The position numbers were made by a program, and so were the translations under genes. DNA of 64,000 nt, taken from Limonium bicolor. Its lineage: Eukaryota > Streptophyta > Magnoliopsida > Caryophyllales > Plumbaginaceae. Under the pieces are notes generated by a model. It was not told where the DNA came from and ran no database searches. It saw only the letters and a list, made by a program, of their open reading frames with translations. This document shows, in pieces, positions 36,822 through 47,784 of this stretch (positions are counted from its first letter, which is position 1; every line of letters starts with the position of its first letter). Location: NCBI GenBank assembly GCA_023374045.1, contig CM041780.1, positions 90,547,627-90,611,626 of the forward strand, in the 5' to 3' direction.

Positions 36822-38467
36822 CTATCAGTAAGTAATTTAGAGATGATTTTGTAAGAAACATTGCATAAAGCAATGGGTCTGAACTGTTTCATATTCACGG
36901 GACAGGTAGTCTTAGGAATGAGACACAACAGAGTGGAATTCGATTCTCTGTCAACAGATGAAGTTTCAAAGGCTTTCCTAACAAATTCAAGTACAGAATT
37001 CTTAATCAAATGCCAGTGATTCTTAAAGAACCAAACTTGAAATCCATCCTGACCAGGCGCTTTAAAGTTGTCCATATACTTAATGACATTCCAAATTTCC
37101 TCCACAGTGGGAATGGATGACACAAAAAGCTTATCAGAAGGTTCTAAAACTGGGAAATCATGACCAATATGATCATGCGGGCCCTTTTGCTTCTCCTTAA
37201 ACAGATCATTATAATAGTCCTTAGCAAGTCTACAAAGGTTATCCTCACCTACAATAATGGTACCATTACTATCCTCCAAACTAACAATCTTAGTTCTAGC
37301 TCTTCTTGCAGCCACCTTTCTGTGAAAATATTTGGTATTTTGATCACCAAATTTGACCCACTTATCCCTAGATTTTTGAAACCAAAAGATCTCTTCTCTA
37401 TAAAGAATGTCTTCATGATCCTTCCTAAGAGAGGCTTCTAGCTTTCTTAAAAAAGGGCTCTGTTTTTTCTCCAAACTTCTTTGAATACCCGCCAACCTAG
37501 CTTCCAATCTTCTTTTAATAGAGAAAATATTACCAAACACTTTCCTATTCCACTCATGCAAAACAGAACCCATATTATTAAGATTATGCCTCAACTGCCA
37601 GGAAGAATTCCAATTTTTGGCTACAAACTCCTTATAATTAGGATGCTCAGCCCAAGCTATTTGAAATCTGAATGGTTTCACCCTGCTAGACTTTGGAGGG
37701 GACTTGTTGAAGTAAGACACTATAGGGGAGTGATCAGAGCAGGTTCTAGGCAATATTGCTACCCAACTCAAGGGAAAAAGATTCGTCCAATTAGCAGAGA
37801 CAAGAGTTCTATCTAATTTAACAAAGATAGAATTGTTAGTCCAGGTAAAAAAGTTGCCTTTCGAAGGCAGCTCCCTCAATCCACTAGGATATACCCAATC
37901 CCTGAAGGCTAAACTCCCTTGGTTAAGTTTCCTCACTCCACCTTTTTTCTCTCTCAAAGACATGATGGAGTTAAAATCCCCAGTCAAAAACCAATAAATA
38001 TTATCAGGAGGAGTAATCTGTCTCAAACAGTTCCAGAGCCTAATTCTATCATTATCAGGAGGTTTAGCATAGACAAACGTGCCAAACATATTAATATGAC
38101 CTACCCTGATAGCAGTATGAATAAATTGCTCCTCAGACTTCAGAATATTAATATTCACATTGTGATTCCAGAACAGCCAGATGCCACCACTGAAACCTCT
38201 AGCATCAACTTTAAAGGAGTGAGGGAAAGTAATTCTATGCATAATACTATCAGCAGTCGGCCCACTGATTCTGGGTTCACAGAGAAACAGGACATCAGGC
38301 TTATGCATGGCCAACAAATTTTTAATAGCAGGAAGGAAACTACTCTTTCCCGCTCCTCTTACATTCCAGGATATTATCTTAATATTGCACACCATTTTAA
38401 AACAGATACAGGATACTGAAAGAAACCACAAAACAGATGCATAAAGACACAAAGTATCAAACAGCAT
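36822..38467 (-). pseudogene. LINE ORF2, 5' part: endonuclease and start of reverse transcriptase
   Basis: The N-terminal domain is an apurinic-type endonuclease that nicks target DNA. KIISWNVRGAG, E in LFLCEPRISG, TGDFNSIM and CSDHSPIV are the expected active-site blocks, in order. The reverse transcriptase begins near FKAPGQDGFQVWFFKNHW and runs to KIISKLLTD, where the solo LTR interrupts it. The first ATG overlaps the ORF1 stop as TGATG (38469-38465); another ATG, at 38394, lies closer to the conserved start of the endonuclease. This segment is open throughout. Confidence 0.93.
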
Positions 38468-39918
38468 CAGGCAGCATCCAGGGATAAATTATCCATCTTA
38501 GGAGGAATCATCTCCACATTTTCATTATTGCATTCTATATTAACATTAAATGGAGCATTCTCCATAGAAGAATTAGAGATAAGAGACTTAGCTGGGCTAT
38601 GAAAATTTTCCTCAAGCTCATTCCCCTCCTCTATTACACCTTGATCCGCCTTCTTCTTGGTAATAACAGTTGGACTCTTCCTGCTGTTTCCTTCTGGATC
38701 TACAATTTCCTTGCTAGCAGAAGTTCCATATTCCTTGTTCTCTTCCCGCTCCCTTGCAAGGGACTCAAAGATGTTCTTGGTGAAAGTAGGATTCTGATGG
38801 GCCTCCTCTTTCTTTCCACCCGGTTTTACCAAAAGCTTCTTTTGAGCAGGAGCTTCTGGTTTTAGTTTCTCCACTCCTCCCCCAATAGACTCTTGCATCT
38901 CTGACTTAGCAGCTGGTTTCTTGGAATTCGGTCTCCTTCTTCTAGTAACCTTCATCCATGGTCCAAAGTTCTCATTTAATATCGATTCGTCCTTTTCACT
39001 ACTAGTTTGGACCATCCTATAACCACCGTCATTGATGGCTTCCTCCTCATTCTCTAGCAACGGACATCTTTCTCTGTGATGCCCATATCTCCCACAGTTG
39101 AAGCACAGAAGGTGGAGACCAGTATATTCCACCCTCTGGATACCATTAAACATCCTAAACTTTCCAACTAGGGGCTGTGATAAATCTATATTGATGCAGA
39201 CTCTACCACGCAAAGGATTTCCCATACTTGTCTTTACAATATCAACCTTCCGCACCTTTCCCAGCTTACTGCCTATTAGAGACAAGCACTTTTCAGTCAA
39301 GAACTCCGTTCTCAAATCAGGAAATCTAGCCCACACATCTAGGTTTGCTAGTGCCTCAGATTCTATGTCAAAATTCCTAACCAATCGTCTCACAGTTAGA
39401 TAATGATCCGCTATGAGCCAGGGCCCCCCATAGAGAGCCATATCTCTATCCTCTTTCAATTCAAACTTAACCGAGAAATACCCGTTTCCCACAAAGAAAA
39501 CTTCAAACTTTCCCTTCGTCTTCCATCTCTGATTAAGTCTTTCCGATAATATTTGAATTAGAAAGGTTTTACCTAGCAGCTTGACGATTACCGCATTTCT
39601 CCATTCTTTGTTGATTTCCGAAATCCATTCCTTCGGGACCATCACTTTGGGGCATAGGGGGTCATCTTCTGATAGATCTTCCTCTTCCACACCTTCTTGG
39701 TCTGAAAGTTCCTCCTCAGACACCCACATGTCGTTCTCTTTCTGCCTTAGCGCATCACTATACAAAGACTTCACACCTGATACGGACCCCCCGAAATTAC
39801 CAGGCACATTCACCGCTGGGAAATTTCTATCAATCTCCCAGTCAGACACAGTTCTTTTCTTCTTGTTGATCTTCACCACTTCATGCTCTCTCTCTTCCGC
39901 TTGAAAGACAAACTCCAT
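38467..39918 (-). CDS. LINE ORF1, gag-like RNA-binding protein
   Basis: A 483-residue intact frame encodes the RNA-binding partner of ORF2 that packages LINE RNA. Residues about 100-190 match the plant DUF4283 fold (WRNAVIVKLLGKTF, then YFSVKFELKEDRDMALYGGP). A CCHC zinc knuckle, CFNCGRYGHHRERC, lies at about residues 272-285. The N-terminal third is acidic and the C-terminal third is low-complexity, rich in K, E and S, with a basic TRRRRPNSKK stretch. The ATG at 39918 is the first in a leader of about 256 bp. Its stop overlaps the first ATG of ORF2. Confidence 0.93.
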   Translation of the reverse strand: MEFVFQAEEREHEVVKINKKKRTVSDWEIDRNFPAVNVPGNFGGSVSGVKSLYSDALRQKENDMWVSEEELSDQEGVEEEDLSEDDPLCPKVMVPKEWISEINKEWRNAVIVKLLGKTFLIQILSERLNQRWKTKGKFEVFFVGNGYFSVKFELKEDRDMALYGGPWLIADHYLTVRRLVRNFDIESEALANLDVWARFPDLRTEFLTEKCLSLIGSKLGKVRKVDIVKTSMGNPLRGRVCINIDLSQPLVGKFRMFNGIQRVEYTGLHLLCFNCGRYGHHRERCPLLENEEEAINDGGYRMVQTSSEKDESILNENFGPWMKVTRRRRPNSKKPAAKSEMQESIGGGVEKLKPEAPAQKKLLVKPGGKKEEAHQNPTFTKNIFESLAREREENKEYGTSASKEIVDPEGNSRKSPTVITKKKADQGVIEEGNELEENFHSPAKSLISNSSMENAPFNVNIECNNENVEMIPPKMDNLSLDAA

Positions 39919-40174
39919 GCTTCAGAGCCACAGATGCATGTACCGCCGAAACTACAAGATTCCCAGAGGGGAACCCACACCGCCACCGCCAGATGCGAAA
40001 CAGACTAGAGACACTCGAAGTAGAAGCTTGGTTACACCGGCAACGGAGGACTGATTCGAAGACGGGAAAGGAAAAGAGTTTCGCCGAGGAGGCGAAAACC
40101 CTAGAAAGGGAGGAGAACGCGCCGCACGTTCCTAACTCTCATCTTTTATCAAAGTATGTGACATGTGTTTTCGT

Positions 40175-43100
40175 ATATGTAAAAATACTTTGAATTATAT
40201 AAATCCTTATTATTTCATGTACAACCTAACATTAGAATTTCCTTATCCAATGTTTATAATTCTTTTCTCCTTACCTTAAATCATTTTAATTATGATAATG
40301 TATGGTTATTGAACCATATTGTATTTTTCCACTCCATAACATATATTTATTTATATATGTGTATTATGGGACCATTTATTATATGGTAAGTCTTTATAAT
40401 ATATTCATTCTCTTTTAATGAATATTTCTTATATTATAAATGTTACAACCCTTATAACATTAAAACCATATTATAAATTCTTATTCAAAAATGCCCATTA
40501 TTACCGAACAGCACTTGTTTTCTTAAATATTTACAAAATCCACCACATAATTTATGTAATGTTATATTATAGTTATATAACATATTTTATGACATTTATG
40601 TCATTAAAACAATTATAACCTATAGTTATAAGTTGTTATAAAATACCAAACAGCCCATACTCTTCTCGGTTTTTATTTAATTCCACTATACTTCCATAAT
40701 TTACAAATCAACCCCAAATTATATTCCATTGTTACACTTATATATATATATCTTATATTATAATCCTTAAACCTTAATATAATTATAACCTATGGTTATA
40801 ATGGCTTATAATTGCCGAACAGACCCTAGGGCCTATTCTAATTTAATTCCTACCACCCAACTTTGTATAATTACCAAATCTCCCCATTTTATAACATATA
40901 GTTTTCTAATGTTATTAAAACTATATATTATACATATATCTTAATAAAACCTTATTTATAACTCCAAAAAATTACCAAACTATACCAAAAGGTTATAAAT
41001 ATCATTCCTAACCTTATACTATATGTTACCCATTTGTAACAATGATATAAAATATCATATATTATACTTATATAATTCATATTAACTCCAAATTTAACCA
41101 AATAAACTCCTAAAAATTCCTAATAACCCAAGGTCTATTCTAAACCCCATTTGCTACCCTTAAGTTTCGGAAATTACAATATCACCCCAACTCTTATACA
41201 TCTTTTACAATTTATTAACTAACTTAATATAAGGTAGTATTTTAATTCCATAAACTCTCCAAGCTTGGTCAAAGTCTCCTATATAGTCAACTTTGACTTC
41301 TAATTCCAATTTGAACCCAAACTCTCGGTAATTACTACCTATACCCTATACTTTCTTATTTTTATAATTTTGACACAAAACTTTATAAAATGTTATAATT
41401 TTTATTTAAATTCATTTAAAAACCCTAAATTCCTTTATTTATGCCCACAGCTTCATAATACTAGTAATTACCATTTGGCCCAAAATGCTATAAGCATACA
41501 TTAAGAGAAAAAAATTAAAGCTTTTAAACTTAAATTAAAATGGCCTAATGACATGGCCTTATTACAACTTTGCTTTATAACATAAAATTACACATAAATA
41601 GATTAAAAATTACTATAAACTCGGCCTTACTCCAACATTAATAATTCTCCCACATAATGTCATAATTTGACCATTATGCTAATTAAATCACTTAAATGAC
41701 TAGCTTAATTTATCTAAGTCATTTTTACCCATACTTAGGTTAAAATCAACCATTTAAATAACTCCTCTCATGGCACATATTTTATATGAGCTGAAAAATC
41801 ATAATAACATAAGTTTAAGGTATTTAGACCTTGATTTAGGTGCCTAATGACCTAATACCCTCTCGGCAGCTTGGAGGAAAATTCAACCCAGCACTTTAAC
41901 ATGTTTAATACACCAAAATAAGATATGGTTACACTCCAAGCATGAGCTAACCATAAGGAACAATTTAATGTAAGATTTAAGGCAAAAATCACCTTAGAAA
42001 GGAAAGGTAGTCTCAAGATGGTTTCGGCCTGAATAAAGAACACCATATGGTGTTAAATTCACCATAAAAACATGGGGAATAGCTAGACAACAGCAAGGTG
42101 CTGTGGTAATAGATTTTACCTTGGAAAATGCCTTAAAGTATGAATTTTCTCTTGGTTTTCGGCCAATCTTGCTCCAAGTGGTTAACACACTGAACCAACA
42201 TGAAAATATGAAGATTATGAGTATATAAACTCATAGAAAACAGACCAAGAAAACCGGATAGAAGAGGAACCTCCTTAAGGTATGTTTTTACCTTATAATG
42301 GAAATTTTGACCACCTTGGTCCCAAGGGTTGCTTCAGCCGAGAATAGCTTTTATTCAAGGGTTAAAATACTGAGATTAAGCCATTTAAAGTGATAGATTA
42401 TTAGTTCCATGTGTGGGTAATGAAGAGATGAAGAAAAAGAGCTAAAATATGCCTTAAACCATTACCTTAGGTGGGAATAAGTTGGATTTGCCTTGAATAC
42501 TCAAGAACACAGATTGAGAGCTTTAGGAACTGCTGGGTACTCATCTGGAATGGGACAAGAGGAAAGAGAAAGAAAGAATTTGTGTTTTAAGGAATGAAAA
42601 GTATTAAATGGAATAGTAAAGTGGTGATTCACCAAATTGGCTAGATATTTTAGTTAAAGGTTAATGTGCTATCCTCCACCCTTAATGCTGCCGCCTCATT
42701 TAGGATAGGAATGGGTCAAGTCTTGACCATTGACTTGACTTGGTCAATATTGCTTAAAAATGCACTATTTGGGTTACTATTCACAAATGAATGCCATATT
42801 TATGATTTTTTTGAAAATCTTGGAATTAGATCTTATAATGTGGTAAATTATAGTACATTAGTATAACAAGGTCTAATCCAATGCCTAACACCACTCAAAA
42901 ACCACTCAGAAAGTCAATTTTCTCAAAAACGTGCTTTAAGGAGTTTTAAAGCACAGTTTGTGTTAGAACATGTTTTTGAGGTTGGTTTCCTTTGAGAATA
43001 GTTTTATAGTGTTCATTACTTAATTATAATACTCAGGAATCCACTTTGGATCCTAATTGAGGTTATACAATCTCTATGGTGTCTTAAAGCACATTTTTGG

Positions 43101-43231
43101 CTTTACCGATCTTAAGGCATTTGCCTTGTTGAGATCTTTAGATTGTTCCCCAATGGGATTAAGATGATTATTAACCTTCTTAGATCATTAATAGATCATT
43201 TAATTAAGTTTTTAAGGTTAGGGGTATTTCA
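40175..43231 (-). mobile_element. Minus-strand family D LTR, 5' part
   Basis: On the minus strand it starts with TGAAATACCCCTAACC at 43231 and follows 1002-2459 base by base with scattered changes. It then extends through AT-rich DNA to the LINE target duplication at 40175-40191. The donor-like sites of the forward copy are kept at 42291, 42119 and 41992 with the same spacing (172 and 127). The first one has changed GT to GC (near 42491). Open frames at 41852-42188 mirror those of the forward copy and have no recognisable domain. Confidence 0.8.
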
Positions 43232-43623
43232 GCTGACACAATTGGAAACGACGGTTGTGATAATAAACATAGAGCAGAATTTGAACAGGTATAATCAGCA
43301 GGGTACTCAAAGTTACAACCAGAACCGACGATAGGATTATTACCAATCGCAATAATTGTCTTGTTGACAACCTTATTGGTGAGAAGGTGAGCAGACTAGA
43401 ATGTAGATGAAGATCGAGCAATTCTACGCTTATCAAGAGCCTCCTAAGGAGGATATGAGCAACATATAGAGCATGCGTGCACAAATCCTGGAGCAAAGAA
43501 AAATCACTAATGGTAGGTTTGCCAATATAAATGCAAAATTTGATGAGCAATAAACCATAAACCAGAGTTAGGAAAGATAATTTAATCAGATCTCGCAGCA
43601 GTTAGCACAAGAGCAAGTGGAGT
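43232..43623 (+). pseudogene. Decayed Athila-like gag fragment
   Basis: Translated pieces in shifting frames include YNQQGTQSYNQNRR, MRAQILEQRKI and ISQQLAQEQVES, which resemble the Q/N-rich C-terminal part of plant Athila-type gag proteins. There are several stops. The element resumes at 54204 beyond a CACTA insertion, where FQAETLMCEDHSKPIIFEVE can be read. I assign the family by general resemblance only. Confidence 0.45.
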
Positions 43624-43639
43624 CACTAGTGCAGAAAAT

Positions 43640-44010
43640 GTTTTTTACCACGGTTATTTTGCCTATATACCACGGTTCCAAACCGTGGTTAATACGCGCG
43701 TCGTATATTCAAAAATGACTATAAACCACGGTTCAAAACCGTCGTTTAAACGCTAGAGTAAAAACCACGATTGTACGGCGACCGTCGTTTAAATCCGTTT
43801 CTGTCGCGGGAAAGACCGATTTTATACCACGGTTTGACTTGATAACTGTGGTATATAAGCCTTTTATACGACGGTTCTGGAACATAACCGTGGTATATTA
43901 CCGTTTCCATTGCATTTATACGACGGTTTTGCTACTAAACCGTGGTTTATAATGTCGTTCCATTGTGTTTTAAAACCACAGTTTTTACATAACCGTGGTT
44001 TTTTTTTTTT
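43640..44010. repeat. CACTA subterminal repeat array, left end
   Basis: Many short units of ACCACGGTT and AACCGTGGT, or ACGACGGTT and AACCGTCGT, are often arranged as facing pairs around 10-15 bp. In En/Spm-type elements such subterminal motifs bind the TNPA-type protein and are needed for transposition. A T run follows at 44000-44014. Confidence 0.88.
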
Positions 44011-44300
44011 TTTTTAGTTTTTTTTGTTTTTCTAGCCTCTACACAATGTGTTTTCCAACACAACCCAATTTACAATCATATATACAACCTGTACAGGGCA
44101 TCCAACTGGTATTGCCCTTTGATAACCAACCACACTATATATGACCATAAACCAAGTTGCCAGTTTGAATTGCAACATTGAAAACGAATTGCAAAACAAA
44201 ACTTTCAAAAATAAGAGAGAGTTGAACTTTACAAACTCTTTGAGAGAGTCGTTGCTTCAGCACAAACAAAAGTGTAAGTCTAACTACACTAGGATAAGAT

Positions 44301-47300
44301 CTAAGTAACACTCAAGTAATTTTTACACCAAAACTGCGATAGATGATCTCTTACAAAGTCGAGATCCACTTGGAATACGTGCTCCCTGCTTTTGTGAAAA
44401 AAGAAACGATCTGTCCATAAAAAGAAACTGATCATCATTAGTACACAATTTTATTTCAAATGCAATAACTTTAACTAAAACTTTGATTGGTATGGTTTAC
44501 CTTGTCATCATCACCAAGCGTGTCAATATTTGTACAATCTCGAACATGTACCGCATCACATAATAGCCACAGCTTCGTGAATCAGGCTGTTGAGGACACT
44601 GTCATCACACCATCCATGGATTGCCAACTTTAGATAGATCAAAAAATTAAACGTTAACTTTAATACAAAAATGCATAAATTAAATGATTACTTACACGTA
44701 TGTAATGGAAGTCCAAGATGGAGAATGGTTTCTTCGCATCACTCAAACCAAACTTATGACCCTGCATAAATACAGCATTTTAAATGAAGCCATTTATTGT
44801 CAATAATCTAGGACAAGCTTAAAATAAATACAGAATGCATTAAAATTTTGAATACTCACTCCTTCAAATATTTCTCTACAGCGATCTCTCGAAGGTCATC
44901 AGGGCCGCCCAATGGGTCTAGTATCAACAAGCATGAGGGTCGATACACAACACCATCAAACATCCAATGATTGCTGCCACAGATAAAACAAAGAATGTTT
45001 TGTAGAACAATATTTTTAATTATCACAATTAGGAAGCAAAAAATTCCAGTTATTGTGTACTTACATCTGATGATATGGGATCAGCAAATATTTGCTTCTT
45101 CTTCGCACCGCAGCACAAAATCCCTGCCTCACGTGCTGTGCACATCCTTGCGCATCCAATGCGGCCTGATTTGCTGACATCAATTGTGGGCACAAGAAAG
45201 AGATGGAAGATAATCTCTTGTTCGATATCAGTCTAGTAGTCAAACACCTAAACAACATTTTTTCATAAGATATGTTAAATAGCTTAAAAAAATGAAAGAT
45301 AATTTAATAATTTAAAAGATACTTACACACAATAGGCCTGAATCACAGAGATGTTAAGCAGGTCTCCCATCAAAAATTCTCTTAGATCGCTCACGGTAAT
45401 CATCAGATCTCTGGGCTCGGGGGAGTGGAAAACATGCTTAGACACTTTCATGTTGAAATTGGTGACAGACTGCGGCTTCGTCATGAAAAAGTCATACAAC
45501 ATTTTTTGTTTGTCTGTCAACTTCTTCAGATACTTGGGTGTCAGAATGGGGGATCTCCTAGGAGTCATATCGAAAGGTTTGACCACTTCCTTTCTCACAC
45601 TCTGACTCTCCTCATTTGATTTCACAACTTCCTTCCCCTTATCCACTTTCCTCTTCTTAACCGGTCTTAATTCCTTATCAATCTAATAGTATACAAAATT
45701 TAAATAATAAACATATCAGTCAACAGTCAAGTTAAAAACTAAACAGTAAGCATGTAATTAAATAGTTTACCTTGTCACTGACATCAATGAGAGAATATGG
45801 CCATGGAACAACTGAAGATTTTGCTTGACCTATTTTACTCCACTGATTCCACTCCAACGGAAGGGGAGAGTCCTCATGACCTTGCACAATATCGTCTACC
45901 ATCACACGAGCGTGGAGAGGTGGGATGGGCTTGAAATGTACTACAGTGTTCGGTCCGGTCTGTAAAACCCGACCGAATGCAACATGCACAGTCCCACATC
46001 CAACACTTGAAACAATGACATGATTTAGCCACCTACATCAACTCACAACAGTAAGCAAGCTAATAAAATTATATTGTTTTAAAAGTAATGTTAAAATAAC
46101 TAAGGAGGAAAAAAGAACAAACCGAAAGGTTTTGATAAGGAAATGTGTCTCTGGTAGGAGAAGAAGGTGCAGGATGATCGACCATCGGAGTATCCGCCGT
46201 CGTGGTAGGAGCAGACGTCGGTGTAGGATCATCGACAGTATCCGCCGTCGTGGTAGGAGCAGACGTCGGTCTAGCAGTAGGTGCCGGTGTAGGAGACGCG
46301 GCCACTATCGATGTATCCGCCGTCGCGGTAGGAGTAGACACCGGTGTAGGAGTAGGTGTCGGTGTAGGAGCATGCACCTGGCCCAATACTAAAGCCTCAA
46401 GTCTTCGCAGGCGCTCCTCGTAGGCTTGACGCTCCTCAGCGTGGCGTCTTTCCGACTCAGCGTGACGTCTTTCCGACTCCTCCAACCGGTCATGCACCCG
46501 TTCATCCACCATTCTCTCTATCATTTCAGCCTGTGGTACTCTCGATCGAGACGTAGGAAACACGTCTTTTTGGCGAACTTCCCCTCCAAGCCCCCGCACT
46601 CGCCCTGGATGATCCTTTTGCCCAAGGGCCTTATTCAGTGGATCATCCTGAGACGGAGGGGCCGGAACCATCTCCCATCGCTCAGTAGAGCCAGACTATT
46701 TTAAATTAACAAAAATATTAGAAATGAACTTACTAATTAGTAAACAACAACTTTTAAATATATATACTTACAATCTTGGACGCCAACTCAGCAGTCTCGC
46801 TCTGCGGGAACACATATACTCCCTCGTCATTTTTCTTCATGCGACCCAGCATAAATGTCTGCACCCTACTTGCATCGTCAACATCATCAATAACTGACTG
46901 AGTGCCGTCTTCATTAGTTTTCGTCAGTAAGCCCTCGCTCTTCCACTTCTCCAACCGCCCCGTATCCAGCTCGCCCCATGAAGTGCTTGTAGATATTCTT
47001 CGCCCGGTTACGTCTCGCTTGTTCTTGACGTAACTGTTACAAAATTTGTATATTTGTAAGTTATACATAATAAAAAAATATTTGTTAAATTTTATTCCTT
47101 AAATAATTAAGAAAGAATAATTGTAAAAGTACCTTAAACTCTTCAGTCTGGCGATGGTCGTAGAATATCTTCCAGTCCTCCTCCGTGATCATACCATCAT
47201 ACACTACCCACGGCGGTGACCTCTTGGAGCCCGGTTTGGTAATCCAGCCATCTACCAACCGATGCTTGAACTGTCGCAGTGATGTCGCTAGAAGTGATTC

Positions 47301-47666
47301 AATCTTCGTCCGAAGTTCATCCGCGACTTTGTACTTCTTCTGCACCATCTGCCACATGATGTCTTTGTCTGCCTTTTCTTGATCTTTCCAATCCTTATTA
47401 ATCGAGCAATGGGATTTTACCATCAATCCCAAGTAGGAAGCAAACTGCTGCTTCGACCCACCACGATGTCGGAGGTACTTGTCCCAGATCAAATCGATGG
47501 GAGAATCTTTCTTCTCCTTCAACCCACGGGTCGGTCCACGTCCCTTCCGAGGGTTCTGCGAAGTAGATGCAGCTGCAGTAGCTGGTGGTTCTTCAGTAGG
47601 GACGTCATCGTCAATATCATCCAACCCCAACAGTAAGTCCTCTTCGACTCTATCGTCAGGATCCAT
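44301..47666 (-). CDS. CACTA TNPA-like protein with Ulp1/C48 protease-like C-terminus
   Basis: About ten exons with GT/AG borders: 47666-47133, 47033-46772, 46695-46123, 46032-45771, 45682-45327, 45247-45065, 44973-44860, 44761-44696, 44598-44501 and 44385-44301. Exons 1-2 resemble the plant Transposase_24 (Ptta/En/Spm) domain (FASYLGLMVKSH, FKHRLVDGWITKPGSKRSPP). Exon 3 has a charged coiled coil (EESERRHAESERRHAEERQA) and a P/T repeat. Exon 5 has an SV40-like basic PVKKRKVDKGK, a possible nuclear signal. Exons 6-10 form a cysteine-protease-like fold with NHWMF (His), LILDPLGG (Asp), QQPDS (Gln) and SCGYYVMRYM (Cys). Phases agree at most junctions, but not at 46123/46032 and 44860/44761, and exon 2 seems to change frame near 46996, so single-base errors or decay are likely. 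Exon borders are my reading. Confidence 0.75.
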
Positions 47667-47784
47667 AATCTGAAAAATAATCAACAATTAACAAGGTTAA
47701 TACGAACATCTACTGAATCAAATATTGAAACATGACAAAAATGAAATAATATAATATTGTCAACCAAACTTACAAAATAACATT

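Larger units (their letters stand above)
32120..40174 (-). mobile_element. L1-type LINE, nearly full length, minus strand
   Basis: It is flanked by a perfect 17-bp target duplication, ATATGTAAAAATACTTT (32103-32119 and 40175-40191). A short poly(A) tail lies at the left end (T run at 32117-32125). In transcription order it has a 5' untranslated region (40174-39919), ORF1 (gag-like), ORF2 (endonuclease, reverse transcriptase, RNase H) and a very short 3' end ending in GTTTTGGAT before the A run. Without the nested solo LTR it is about 5.9 kb. It inserted into a family D LTR. Confidence 0.95.

Noticed and set aside
43640..44010. Possible CRISPR-like array of short inverted repeats
   Set aside because: Repeats are imperfect, spacing is irregular, and they sit at the end of a CACTA transposon with AGT duplications; they are its subterminal repeats.
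46132..46423. Arginine-rich and valine/glycine-rich plus-strand frames
   Set aside because: Antisense of the P/T-rich repeat exon of the TNPA-like gene.
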